Origin: Tieghemostelium lacteum
Taxonomy: Eukaryota > Evosea > Eumycetozoa > Dictyosteliales > Raperosteliaceae
Assembly: GCA_001606155.1 (NCBI GenBank)
Contig: LODT01000037.1
Coordinates: 1,240,001-1,304,000, forward strand
DNA: 64,000 nucleotides
Reading direction: 5' to 3'
Shown: positions 22,182 to 34,208 of the stretch, piece after piece
How the letters are laid out: each line of letters begins with the position of its first letter
Position numbering within the stretch: the first letter of the stretch is position 1
Notes under the pieces: model-generated
What the model saw: only the letters and a program-made list of their open reading frames with translations
What the model was told of the DNA's origin: nothing
The model's database searches: none
Position numbers and translations under genes: made by a program

Positions 22182-23230
22182 ATGAAACTATTATACATAC
22201 TATTAATTGCGATTGTATGTATATTTTAAACTTTAATAGAAAATTGTGATAATTAAAGTTTAATTTTAACACTGAAAAAAGTATTTTACATTTGTACAAT
22301 CACAACCAAGTAATTTGTATTTGTATTATTCCACTGATCCTGGTGAAAGTTATGATTATACCTCTACTATCATATCTCTATCTGATGGTACTGAGGTAAA
22401 TGGAACTTTAGTACCAGGTATAAGCTCACAACATTTAGAACTTTTAGATTTCTTACAAGTAAATTCTAATAATAATGTAGGTACTCTTTTTTAATGATGA
22501 TGATAGTATATATATTTACAATAGTGTGTATATACAGTTTGAGTTTCTTGTAGAGATAAATGGAGCATTAAATATAGTTACTACTACTCCTGGTGGTCAA
22601 TTTGTTAGCAAATCAAAATATGTTTTTCAAAACAGATTACCAGATACCTACTTCCCACCATCAAGACAATTTGATTCAAAACGTAATAGTTATTATTTAA
22701 TCTCAACAAATGGAGATTTATATATATATAATTTCACAAATTCATTAGAAAGTGTTGTGAATACAACTAATGAACATGGTAATATTTATTCAACTCCAGT
22801 CGGTTGCTTTGATGGACAGAACAAATACTATATTCTCTATACTCAATATAACTCATTTTTATACTATGATTTCACTACATATACAAATTCAGTACCAATT
22901 ACTCTAACTGGTGACATTATTCAATACCCAGGACAGTATCTAATGTCAACTGATAATCAAGTTTATGTTATATCTTATGGTCATACTTATATGTATATTC
23001 TTCTAGTTGATACACAAGAAGGAACTACAAAATTAGTTTATAGTATTCCACTTGGTTTACAGATTTCAACAGCCTACTGGACATTAAATCAATATTTTGT
23101 ATTAATCACACAACAATATGGCTCCAACTACATTTCAACATTAGATCTCAATAGTTTTAGTTTAGTATCAAAAACAGAGATTCAATCAAAATTATTTGAT
23201 TTTTCATATTACGGTGCTGGTGTATTTTAA
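22182..23230 (+). CDS. Secreted protein of the local tandem family, copy A
   Basis: Exons are 22182-22214, 22282-22476 and 22538-23230, for 306 residues. Exon 1 holds most of a signal peptide (MKLLYILLIAI) and the spliced product continues to a mature start near SQPSNLYLYYSTD. The mature part is rich in beta-strand patterns and Asn-glycosylation sequons. Family hallmarks are CFDGQNKYYIL (mid) and YWTLNQYFVLITQ (late). There is no C-terminal anchor, so it is probably secreted. The strand-rich repeats of about 45 residues suggest a beta-propeller, which is inference. It is the outlying copy, separated from the other five by two unrelated genes, and the most divergent in sequence. Confidence 0.75.
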
Positions 23231-23594
23231 ATACAACAATTTATCCAAAACTATAATTCTTATTTTATAATTTATTTATTTATTCTGATTTAAAAAATAG
23301 ATAAAAATTAGTTATAGATTGAATGTGATAGACACAAATATTGTTTTAGAAAAATGAAAAATAAAATAAAAAACAATAATTTAATTTAAAACTCGTAGTG
23401 GTATTGGTTAAAGCAAAAGCAATTGTTGCCAGTAGAATTTTCTTTTTTAGAATAGAATTAGTTTGAAACTAATATATTATATTATTCCACAAGAAAAATT
23501 AAATAGTTTTGAAGGTGAAGATGAATTAAATCCTAGAAAACTAAAAACAGAGTATAAAAATTTTTTTTTTTTAATTTCCTAATGTCAAAACATT
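23231..23594 (+). other. Spacer with a short coding-like relic
   Basis: At about 23461-23580, after a TTTTTTAG acceptor-like site, a frame containing SLKLIYYIIPQEKLNSFEGE reads about 40 codons to a stop. It has no start codon or partner exon that I can find. Otherwise the spacer is plain AT-rich DNA. Confidence 0.25.
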
Positions 23595-25202
23595 ATGACA
23601 ATCAATAGGAATTATTCATGTTTTTATATAATTATAATTTTAATATTGAATATCATTACAATAGTAAATGGTCAATATGTTACATGCGATAGGTATATAA
23701 GACCAATCGAAAATAAGAATGATCTAAAAGATAGTATTGATAAAATTGAATGTGGATTTACATTGGAAAGCCCTTGTATTTCAATTAGTAAAGCTATACA
23801 AAGTTGTAATGCACACTATTCAAATATGACATATAATATTCATTTTAGATTGGAAGAAGGTGTATATATCTTAACTGATGATGATTTGTTACCTTTTTCA
23901 AATAATATCTATCTGGAAGGTCAGTTATCAGTTATATTCGATCTTAGTAATATACATGATAGATATTGGATACATAGTCGTACTTCTGGTACATTGAACA
24001 TAACAGGTATTACATTTACCAACATTACCTATGGACTCTTTTATGGAGTGGCTTATTCCAATTATCTGACTATTCAAGATTGTCAATTTGTTAATAATGA
24101 TATCATCAATCAGTTAATATATCTAAATGATATCTCACACCAAACCCAACCCACAGTTCAATTTAAAAATGTAACATTTCAAAATAACAAAGGTGACAGT
24201 CATGCCTTAGGTACTTTTCCTTTATTATATTTTAGAGACCAAATAGTCTCAGCTAGTAATCTAAAATTTCAGAATAACTATGGTTTTGAAACACTGATAT
24301 CTGTAGAGAATGGTTATATGGTTATTGACAATTCAGAGTTTACCAATAACACAATTTCAACCAATAGTTTAATTGCTATTATAAATGAAGATCCCAATGG
24401 TTCTATAACCAGTTGTAAATTTATTGGAAATGGATGTGTATATTCAAATAGTTCAGAAGTTAATCGAACTAATGTATCAGTAGTAAAGATTTACAAGTCA
24501 AATTTAAAAATAGAACTCTGTCAATTTATAAATAATAGTATACCTACAATAATAGTTAGTGAACAAAATAATATTATAAACATACTCACTAGTACATTTG
24601 TTGGTAATATTTTACCTTTGATTCTATCAACATTTAACGACACTCTTATAGATCCACCATATTCATTGTTATCAGTGTCAAATAGTAATTTCAATAATAA
24701 TACTCAGAGTTTGAGTGGTGGATATGGAATATTTTATTTACAACATTCATCTCTAAACATTACTCAATCTAAATTTATATGGAACAAAGGTGATATGTTT
24801 AATTTCAATGAATCTAACATTGTTTTAAGTCAACTTGATTTACTGAATAACCAAGATTTTGTATTGGTAAATTGTATTAATTCAGGAATAACCATTTCTA
24901 ATGTATCAGACAATGACAATGACTACTTTAATCCAAATTCCAATGGAATGGTTTGTGATGGTTGCTCAGTAATGCAAATAGATGAAAATGGTTCTAAATT
25001 TTGTAGTTCTCCTTATAATACAACCTCAACACCCACAAAATCATCTGGACTTACTAATGGACAAATTGTTGGAATTGTTATAGGAATAATATTGATAGTA
25101 TCACTAATTATTGGTATAATAATATACAAGAAAAGAAATAAGAGATCCTATCCATACCAATACAAAGACTCTATATATACACCTTTAATATCAATGAAAT
25201 AG
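23595..25202 (+). CDS. Type I membrane protein with right-handed beta-helix ectodomain
   Basis: This is a single exon of 535 residues. A signal peptide (about 1-27, ending VNG) is followed by CDRYIRP and a region resembling the start of pectate-lyase-like proteins (PCISISKAIQSCN). Then come many imperfect repeats of the type (V/I)xxxxFxNN, such as NLKFQNN, NSEFTNN, CQFINN, NSNFNNN and QSKFIWN. This ladder is typical of parallel beta-helix (PbH1) proteins. A Thr/Ser spacer leads to one membrane helix (about 495-517, GQIVGIVIGIILIVSLIIGI) and a short basic tail. There are many N-glycosylation sequons. No catalytic residues are evident. A surface or adhesion role is likely but unproven. Confidence 0.8.
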   Translation: MTINRNYSCFYIIIILILNIITIVNGQYVTCDRYIRPIENKNDLKDSIDKIECGFTLESPCISISKAIQSCNAHYSNMTYNIHFRLEEGVYILTDDDLLPFSNNIYLEGQLSVIFDLSNIHDRYWIHSRTSGTLNITGITFTNITYGLFYGVAYSNYLTIQDCQFVNNDIINQLIYLNDISHQTQPTVQFKNVTFQNNKGDSHALGTFPLLYFRDQIVSASNLKFQNNYGFETLISVENGYMVIDNSEFTNNTISTNSLIAIINEDPNGSITSCKFIGNGCVYSNSSEVNRTNVSVVKIYKSNLKIELCQFINNSIPTIIVSEQNNIINILTSTFVGNILPLILSTFNDTLIDPPYSLLSVSNSNFNNNTQSLSGGYGIFYLQHSSLNITQSKFIWNKGDMFNFNESNIVLSQLDLLNNQDFVLVNCINSGITISNVSDNDNDYFNPNSNGMVCDGCSVMQIDENGSKFCSSPYNTTSTPTKSSGLTNGQIVGIVIGIILIVSLIIGIIIYKKRNKRSYPYQYKDSIYTPLISMK

Positions 25203-25283
25203 TAAATACTCTATTTATTTATTTGTAAATATTTAAAATTTTAATTATTATTATTTCTTAATTTCTTAAGAATTAAGAAATCT

Positions 25284-25628
25284 TTAAATTTTATTTCTTA
25301 ATTTAATTAACCATAGGTTAAGTGTATCTAGAAATTCTGTTTGTAAAATGGTTTCATTTAGTTTCTTTTGAGTTGACTCTAATTCCTGTTTACATTGGTA
25401 TAGTAATGGTTGTATAGTGACTTCTGTTACCAGTGAGATTAGATATTGTCTATTTTCATTATCAGAATGATATGTAATGATTGGTGTCTGTAATACATAT
25501 TTTCTAAATTTGGATTTATTTTCTAAAGTTATGATTTTAAAAAAAATATCATTTTTTTTAAATTTTTGAAAGTAATTATAAAATATCTTTTTTATTTTTT
25601 TTTTAGATAGAAACACAAATGAAATCAA
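25284..25628 (-). CDS. Possible small minus-strand gene or fragment
   Basis: This is an open frame of 114 codons. Only the last 80 or so look coding (about 25525-25284, with KFRKYVLQTPIITYH and LLYQCKQELESTQKKLNE). The first 30 are Lys/Phe/Ile-rich and overlap the promoter and start of the plus-strand gene at 25619. The true start may therefore be internal, or this may be the surviving 3' exon of a lost gene. It converges on the beta-helix gene with an 81-base gap. Not recognised. Confidence 0.35.
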   Translation of the reverse strand: MISFVFLSKKKIKKIFYNYFQKFKKNDIFFKIITLENKSKFRKYVLQTPIITYHSDNENRQYLISLVTEVTIQPLLYQCKQELESTQKKLNETILQTEFLDTLNLWLIKLRNKI

Positions 25629-28600
25629 AATCTACAATTAAAAAAGATTTCTTTGATTTCATTGAAAGAACTATTATATGTAAAACTTGTGATAGAATAT
25701 TCACAGATGTAGAATGCTGTGGAGATTATGACAATAGTGAGATGATAGAGTATATTAATAAGTGTGGGAATGAAGAGTTTCTCATAATTTTGGATATTTT
25801 CATTGATTACTGTCAAACTATTCCCACCAAACCACTACCATGTGGTATTCTTGATTATATTTTTGAACAACTAGTAACATCACCAATTTATTATTTAAAA
25901 AGTATGTTAAATTTACATGTTTTAGTAAAATTAGAAATTTAGATTGTTAATGATATATTTGTTTTACAAAAACAAATGATAGAATTTGATGGATGGGATA
26001 AATCAGATAATCCACTTAAAAGATTAGTTTATTGGCTGACTCAGAGACCTGAAAATAGCGTAAAAGACTATCTATTTAGTGTATTTATAAATGATCCACA
26101 AACATTTGATTTGATTAAACATTATCCACTATTAAATGATAAAATATTACCATCAGAAGAGTTAGTATTGGATATGTTAAATAGATTGGCATCATCAGAA
26201 TTGATATCACCAGTGTTAACAAGGATAATATTCCAAGATTCTAATTATAAACCACTGAAACTCGATGTAATAAGTAAAATGTTGGCACTCTATTGGAAGC
26301 AGCCTTCCAACTATCACGAGAACTTGTTAATGTTTATAGATGATTCTTTAACATCCATGTTTAGAATCAAAGAAGATGTACTTCCAAGTTCCAATAGACA
26401 ATGGCATGAATATAGAGAAATCATACTATGGGTGTTCGCTAATCATAGTAAGAATGGTGTATTCCAATACATAAATGATTATCATTTACATTTTGGAAAA
26501 GATTTTCTAGATCTAATGTTCATATTTCTTCGTGAAAACATTGATAATATCACTGTGATAAAAACTAAAGATGATATTAATAATTCTAATACATGTGATG
26601 GTATAATCCATTATTGTTACTGTAATTATATTGTATTACCTCGAGACCTCTACCAAAAAGTACAAAAGTAAGTATATATTATTATATCATAAAACTTATA
26701 TATACTAATAATTTCATATCAAAAGTTATATAGAAATCAGTATATTTAAACTAGGATCTAAAAATAATTTATTGATTGGTTTTTATAAGTCGGAAGATGT
26801 AATAACCGAGAGTGATGTAATTAAATGTTTAGAGTTGTCCAATGACAAAATAGAGAATAATAATAATAATCACAACAAAAAAAAAAGAAATTTAATAATT
26901 TCGCATTACAATTATTATATGCCATCTCAGAGAAAATCACAAGAGATGAATTGTCAGCGGATACTATTGCAAAATGCACACAGATTAAAAATGAAGTACC
27001 AAACCACAATCTATTCTTTTGTGGTATCATATTAAATTGGGGTACCTCAGATGAAATTAAAAAGGTATTAGACAATGTGTCATCATTTAATTTCTTCCAA
27101 ACACCTATTGATGACCTTAATACATTAGAGTTATTTTTCAAAATACTCCATCACAAGGTATACCCACTCAAATTGTTTAAACAACTTGTAAAGATACTAC
27201 AGAGAATGACACCATCTCATAAAGTATTTATACAGTTATTTTTGGATCACAGTCGCCATGTTGCCAAACTGATTGAATCATGTTCTATACAAGGTAAAAA
27301 TAGTCTATATCAAATGGGTAACATCTTCTCCATCCCATCTATTGCACTAAAGATCATTAGTCATTCAGAGATTGTGCATGATTTACTTATTAGAAATCTA
27401 AAGAGAGGCAGCTATCCAACTGATATATTCAGAAATATTTATGACTATCTCATTGGAAAAGGAGAAGATTTAAAATCTACTCTGGCAACCTATCTAGGTC
27501 AATGTTCACCACTTCCAAAGGATCCGAATGTAATCTATCTAATATCCCAATTAGATAATTTAGATCACTCAATTATCGAAAATTTTTCAAGTGTTACACT
27601 TCATGAACAATTATTTGCAGACTTTGATCAATTGGATACCAAGAATAGAGAATTGGCTGAAAAGTCATTAAAATATCTATCCGATAGTTTCCTAGACCAA
27701 AACAATTACTCTGATGACTATGACTCTGATAATGAAGAAGAACTAGAGGAGGATAATCCACATGATATATCACTACTACCACTTGACCAAATATATAATA
27801 GTACTAGAATATCCACTAGAGATGATTTTGAGAATCTCAGTTCATTTATATATACTAAATGGAATTTAGTTTCAAAATCACCAACCTTTATCAACTTCTT
27901 CTCCAATCTACCAATTTATAAAATTTATGTAGATAATAGTTTTAAAATGCAGAGATTAATAGAGACATTAAATAGTAGCAGTAATAATAGGAATGTACCA
28001 TTGCAACTACAATTCCCATTTAATAACCTTCCAATGACATTAAGAGAGAAAATCATTCATCATCTATTACGTGATCAGTTACTGTCATCCTATGATAAAG
28101 TTAATTTGGCTAAGGTATCTCAGTCATTCTTCAAGATTACTTCGGATATTTTGAATCATCACTATCATCAAGGTTCTGATTTGGTTTTAGAGAATCAAAA
28201 CTATATTGAGATTCTGAATATCGATAAAGTGAACTTTAAACATCCATTTTGTCTTTGGAAAGAGTTTCCAAAACTTGAAACCTATCATAAATTGATTTCT
28301 TATCATGATATAGATGGTGCTCTACATGACAGACTAGAGCATCTAAGACTCACAATCGATGATGAATTCAACTATAACAATGTTAGAATCCTTCCAGATA
28401 GAAATACTAAAATTCAAGTAATTGAAATGAATATTCTAAAGAAGAATATTAATGTTGATAGCTATGTTGAAATATTTAAGAAATCCCCATTATTAAAGAC
28501 CATATATCTGGCAACTGAAAGACACTTGACATCTGTACAAACAGTGTTGAAAAATATATTACTTCTTCAGTTACCAAAACTCACTGATATCCATATTGAT

Positions 28601-29260
28601 GTAATGGAGGATTGTGATAATGAAGACGATGAAGATGAAGATGAAGAATATGATAGTGATAATGATGACGATGGTGATCATCACCATGGAACCAAGAGAC
28701 CAAATATTTCAACTATTTGGATGAATATGGATGATCTTAAAAAAACTATAAAATCAGAAGGAGGATCTAATATGAAATTCCCAAAGCTACATCTCATATG
28801 TCCATTCAAATTCTCTTCTCTGGGATTTGACTCCATCTACATTATAATGACTGGTAAGAAATTAGATAGAGATATTGTACCTCTTTATTTTAATACACTA
28901 TTGACAACTAGACATGTTACAATTTCCATTGAAGATTTACAACTATCACTGGATGTAATTCCACTCATTTCTAGATTCCCAACCATCAATAGTCTATCCA
29001 TTAGAATACATTGTATTCCAACTCACTTAAACCCTATTGAAATCTCATTGGTTCAGAAACTATTTGATCTCTTAAATTGTTCAAATAATATAGAATATTT
29101 CAGTGTCAATATATCACCATACATATCCACCATCCCACTACCACTATTTTATGATATGAATACCCATGACTCGAATTGGTCAAAAATTAGTACAGGTAAA
29201 TTTACATCTACCAATTACCCCATTATGAACTTTAAAAGATACGTTATAACCCAAAAATAA
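25619..29260 (+). CDS. Large F-box-like dictyostelid protein, frame broken twice
   Basis: Coding-like sequence runs from the ATG at 25619 to the stop at 29260, with one clear intron (26668-26725, GTAAGT to AAAAG, phase 2). It would make about 1190 residues. The N-terminus has a CKTCDRIF...CCGD cysteine pattern. The middle is long and helical. At about 28040-28140 a segment LREKIIHHLLRD...LAKVSQSFFKI resembles an F-box. Then come leucine-rich-like strands and an acidic/His tract. Two interruptions are seen: an in-frame TAG at 25940-25942 with coding sense on both sides in the same frame, and a frame change at a run of ten A (26877-26886). Either this is a young pseudogene or the assembly has small errors; the long open remainder favours a working gene. 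Exact function unknown; F-box proteins recruit substrates to SCF ubiquitin ligases. Confidence 0.6.
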
Positions 29261-29330
29261 AACTCTCTTCCATTTCCATTTTAGATATTTATAGGTTGAT
29301 TTTTCGTTAATCAGAAATCTTACTAGAATG

Positions 29331-29640
29331 ATTTAAAAATATGCTATATAATTCCATCTTTATTGAAATCAATTCGGCCTAAGAAACCCAACTGATCTCT
29401 GAAAACTAAGAAATTTTACCGCTTCTGAAATTTCACAAATTGAAATAAAAGGTAAATTCATCAAACATGATGCCACAGGATTATATTAAATCATTTTGAT
29501 TCATAACACAATAGATAATGATTTTTCTTAAGATTTTTAAAAATCTGCTATTTATATAATTCCATCTTTATTGAAATCAACTCAGTCCAAGAAACCCAAC
29601 TAAAATAATTAAATCTCTGAAAACTAAGAAATTTTATAAT
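29331..29640 (+). repeat. Direct repeat pair in the spacer
   Basis: A block of about 90 bases at 29331-29421 recurs, with small insertions, at 29537-29640. Both contain AATTCCATCTTTATTGAAAT, then AAGAAACCCAACT, then CTCTGAAAACTAAGAAATTT. The rest of the spacer 29261-29774 is AT-rich with no genes. It may be a local duplication of a regulatory element ahead of copy B. Confidence 0.65.
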
Positions 29641-29774
29641 TATCATTTCTACCTAAGATTTCAAAAGACAAAATTACAGATATTTTGTTAATTTTCACTA
29701 CCTTTAAAAACACCTTTGATTCAATTTTTATAAATTCATTTGATTGAATCACTTTGGTATTAAACAATTAAAAA

Positions 29775-30826
29775 ATGAAATTAATTATACTTTTAATCGC
29801 TATTGTATGTATAACCAGTTTTTGTTTTTTTATAAAGATAAACTAATATGATTCTGTAGAGTTTTGCAGTACTTGCTACATGCCAACCTGAAAATCTATA
29901 TATTTATGATTTAAATGATGGTAAAATCCAACTTACTCTGATTAACATTGAAAGTGGAGAAGTAAACAAAACAATGTTACCATCAATCAAAACTAGAGAA
30001 TATGAATTAATGAAATTTTTAAATGTAAATCAAAATGGAAATGTAAGTATTTGTTATTATAAATCATCATTGATTAAAATTATAATTTCTAATATGTTAT
30101 AATTGTGAATAGTTTATAATTTTGGTGATGAATGATCAAGATGCTTATGCTTATATTGAAATTACACCAGCTGGACAAGTTGTAAATACTACTCAATTTA
30201 TTCAACCATTCCCATTAAGTTATTTATTTTATGAAACATCAGTTCAATTTGATGAAGCTAGAAACTCAATGTATATGGTTGTTGAATCCTATCAAGATGT
30301 TATTTTAGTATGGGATTATAACACTATATCCAATAGTTTAGTTAATCTAACCATGTCACTTGAAATACCACCAAATGGTTGCTTTGATGGTCTAAATACT
30401 TACTATATATTAGATATTGATAGTTCTCAATACAGTAATTTCACATTGTACTCTTATTCTTTTGATACTAAAGAATCATCACCTGGTTTAACCATCAATG
30501 GAATTTCACCTTCAACTGATACCTACTTGTTGTGCGCCAACAATCAAGTTTATGCCGTTGGTTACAATGCATATGTTGCCACTGAAATGTCAATGTATTT
30601 ATTAGACACTACAAATGGTGAAGCAACTCTAGCTGTAAATTTCCAAAATACTGGTCTTCAAAACTCACTAAATTATTGGACAAAAGACAACTATTTTGTC
30701 ATGATGACTCAAGCAGACCACCAATTCTATCTTACTATGATTGACTTGAACACCAACACTGTTGTATCCAAGAGTCAAATTCAAAAGAAATTTGTTGTCT
30801 CCCCAGAAGCCTCCGGTATCAACTAA
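29775..30826 (+). CDS. Secreted protein of the local tandem family, copy B
   Basis: Exons are 29775-29804, 29860-30042 and 30113-30826, for 308 residues. The intron positions match copy A exactly: the first after ATT of the signal peptide (phase 0), the second after an Asn codon (phase 0). The signal peptide is MKLIILLIAI joined to SFAVLATC. Hallmarks are CFDGLNTYYIL and YWTKDNYFVMMTQ. It has N-glycosylation sequons and no anchor. Its 3' end and downstream spacer have a second copy at 32640-33025, which marks one edge of the local duplication. Confidence 0.78.
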
Positions 30827-31158
30827 AATAAATAATTTTATTTAAATTTAAATACCTCCTAAACCAATTGGACACTCTGTAACTCAAATTTTATTTGAGT
30901 GGGTAGACTCTAATACTCTCTAGTTTTAAGGAATTTAAAAACCAGAAATGTCTTTTTATAATTTTGATAATATCATTGGTCATAGATTCCTGAAACCCAC
31001 ATCAAAGTCTCTGGGAAAATTATAAAATTTATTCATAAGTCACTTTTCATAAGGATATTTTTACTTGGTTTACTAAAAAATAAAATAAAACAAGATATTT
31101 TAAAATCAAAAAAAAAATTTCAGTGACATCATTAAATTTCTTGTCTTGTTTCCATGCA

Positions 31159-32142
31159 ATGAATTATAAAAATATATTAATATTTCTATCTGTTTTAATA
31201 AGTGTTGTTTTATCACAACCATCCAATTTATATTTATATACCACTACACCACAAGGTTATTGGAAAATAACTCGTATTAATATTTCAACTGGTACTATTA
31301 CAAATTCTACAACATCATTAATTGCCAATAACTATATTTTCACTCAATTCTTGGAAGTTAACTCCGATGGAGATGTAAGTTTATTTTACTAAAACAGATC
31401 TATAATGTACTTATTTGTATAGTTTGTTATGTTAGGATTGAGTGAACATCAGAATGATTTTTGTACATACACTATATCTCCTGCTGGTAATTATGTAGAT
31501 TCTAGTTCAAGTACCAAAGTTCTAAAAACTGGAACATTTATAATGTGTGATTCATCTATTGCCTATGATAATGCTAGAAACTCTGTTTACTTTGCTGCTG
31601 ATCTCCTAACTCGTGAAATTATATTTGTATATGATTTTGAAACACCATCTTCCTATATGGTTAAATTGTCAGTACCAGTTAACACGTCTCCAACTGGTGC
31701 CTTTGATGGTCATGATACATACTATCTATTAGAAAGTCTTAATGATGGAATTAATAATTTCACATTATACTCTTACAATTTTGAAACAAAAACAGAATCC
31801 AATCCATTGAATCTATTTAACTTCCCAAAAAATTCAACAGCATTCTTGTTCTATGCTAATGATCATCTATATGCTGCCACTTTTAATAACTCAGCACCTG
31901 ATCAGTTGTCTTTAGTCAATATTGATGTTACAACTGGTGATTGTAATACAGCCTATACATTCTATGAAACTGGTATGCCATATTCAATGAATTATTGGAC
32001 TTATTCAAATTACTTTGTTTTAATGACACAAACTGATGGAAAATATTTCTTAACTACATTAAATCTCAATGATAATACCTACACAACCACTCAAATCTAT
32101 GGTAACTTCCCTCAGAACCCTATAATGGCTGCTATATATTAA
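31159..32142 (+). CDS. Secreted protein of the local tandem family, copy C
   Basis: Exons are 31159-31374 and 31423-32142, for 311 residues. The signal peptide (MNYKNILIFLSVLISVVLS) lies in one exon with the mature start QPSNLYLY, so the first intron of copies A, B and E is missing. The second intron (GTAAGT to TATAG) is kept in the same place. Hallmarks are AFDGHDTYYLL and YWTYSNYFVLMTQ. The start chosen is the ATG that opens the signal peptide; the frame is open further upstream but without signal character. Nearly identical to copy D. Confidence 0.8.
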
Positions 32143-32313
32143 ACCTTTTATACATAGGAAATAAATAGGATTTATTTCTTTGGTTTTAGATATTTTGTTA
32201 ATGATTTCATCTTATTTGAATAAATATCTATGTTGATGAAGATTGAAAAATTTTTAATTACTTTTCTTTATTCATTCATTCGTTGAATAAGCACTGAGAA
32301 TTATATACACAAG

Positions 32314-32680
32314 ATGAATTTTAAAATATCTATAACTCTACTACTATTAGTCTTTGTAAGTCTATTTAACACCTCCAACAACAAATACATCTGTAAATAT
32401 TGATTAAAGCTATAATTTCTTTTTATACCTCCAACTTGATGATAATGGAAATGTATGTATTTAGACATGTGTTAGAATACAAAACTGGTATTTATAAGAA
32501 CAACCTAAAAGCTAATAGTATTAGGAATGAATCCTAATAACACTGAATATAGTCTTCATATAATAACTCCTTTAGGTGAAGTTTTAAGCTCTAGTGCCTA
32601 TGTAAATGCTTTTATGAAAGAAAGCTATTTCAAATTAAAAAGAAATCTATTGTCTCCCAGATGTCTACAGTATCAACTAA
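32314..32680 (+). pseudogene. Chimeric remnant: 5' part of copy E type joined to 3' end of copy B type
   Basis: The first part (ATG at 32314, signal exon ending at a GTAAGT donor, then a shortened exon 2 and the first 60 or so bases of exon 3) matches copy E at 34209-34675. At about 32630-32640 it switches to sequence matching the last 50 bases of copy B (AAGAAATTTGTTGTCTCCC-like) and that gene's downstream spacer. Exon 2 has also lost an internal piece relative to E. It cannot encode a whole family member. It is the scar of the tandem duplication. Confidence 0.75.
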
Positions 32681-33029
32681 AAAAATATATAATTTAAATT
32701 TTTAATTAAATTTACCTCCTAAACCAATCAGACACTTGTAACTAAAACTTTATTTGAATGGGTAGACTTTAATACTCTCTAGTTTTAAGGAATTTAAAAA
32801 CCAGAAATGATTTTGATGATATCATTGGTCATAGATTCCTGAAACCCACATCAAAATATCTGGGAAAATGATAAAATTTATTCATAAATACTTTTCATAG
32901 CGAAAGATATTTTACTTGGGTTACTAAAAAATAAAATTCAATGTAAAACCAAGATATTTTATAAATTTAAATAAAAGGAAAACTTTAAATTTCAGTGACA
33001 TCATTAAATTTCTTGTCTTGTTTCCCACA

Positions 33030-34024
33030 ATGAATTATAAAAATATATTAATATTTCTATCTGTTTTAATAAGTGTTGTTTTATCACAACCATCCGATTT
33101 ATATTTATATACCACTACACCACAAGGTTATTGGAAAATAACTCGTATTAATATTTCAACTGGTACTATTACAAATTCTACAACATCATTAATTGCCAAT
33201 AACTATATTTTCACTCAATTCTTGGAAGTTAACTCCGATGGAGATGTAAGTTTATTTTACTAAAACAGATCTATAATGTACTTATAAATATGTTTGTATA
33301 GCTTGTTTTTTTAGGATTGAGCGAAGGTAAGACTGCTTATTGTACATACTCAATTACTGCTGTTGGTAACTATGTAAATACTAGTCAAAGTACAAAAGTT
33401 CTAAAAACTGGATCATTTAGTATGTTTGATTCATCTATTGTCTATGATAATGCTAGAAACTCTGTTTACTTTGCTGCTGATCTCCTAACTCGTGAAATTA
33501 TATTTGTATATGATTTTGAAACACCATCTTCCTATATGGTTAAATTGTCAGTACCAGTTAACATGTCTCCAACTGGTGCCTTTGATGGTCAGGATACATA
33601 CTATCTATTAGAAAGTCTCAATGATGAAATTAGTAATTTCACATTATACTCTTACAATTTTGAAACAAAAACAGAATCTAAACCATTGAATCTAATCAAC
33701 TTCCCAAAAAATTCAACAACATTCTTGTTCTATGCTAATGATCATCTATATGCTGCCACCTATAATAACTCAGCACCTGATCAATTGGCTTTAGTCTATA
33801 TTGATGTTACTACTGGTGATTGTATTACAACTTATACATTCTATGAAACTGGTATGCCATATTCAATTAACTATTGGACCTATTCAAATTACTTTGTTTT
33901 AATGACACAAACTGATGGAAAATATTTCTTAACTACATTAAATCTCAATGATAATACCTACACAACCACTCAAATCTATGGTAACTTCCCTCAGTACCCC
34001 ATACTGTCTGCTTTAATATACTAA
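33030..34024 (+). CDS. Secreted protein of the local tandem family, copy D
   Basis: Exons are 33030-33245 and 33302-34024, for 312 residues. The signal peptide is identical to copy C. The first exon differs from C by one residue (Ser to Asp after QP). The second exon has about two dozen changes, concentrated at its start (GLSEGKTAYC against GLSEHQNDFC) and its end. It also lacks the signal-peptide intron. Hallmarks are AFDGQDTYYLL and YWTYSNYFVLMTQ. Intact, no anchor, several sequons. Confidence 0.8.
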
Positions 34025-34208
34025 TAAATTAAACATTTTTATACATTGGAAATAATTAGGATTTCTTAGTCCAAAAAATAAAAAATATCTCTTTGGTTTT
34101 AGATATTTTGACGATGATCTCATCTTATTTCAATAATATTGGAGCTGTTAATGAGAATCGAAAAAATTTTACTTTATTCGTTGAATAACACTGAGAATCG
34201 TACACAAG

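Noticed and set aside
26821-27141. Minus-strand 106-codon frame
   Set aside because: It lies antisense to clearly coding sequence of the F-box-like gene.
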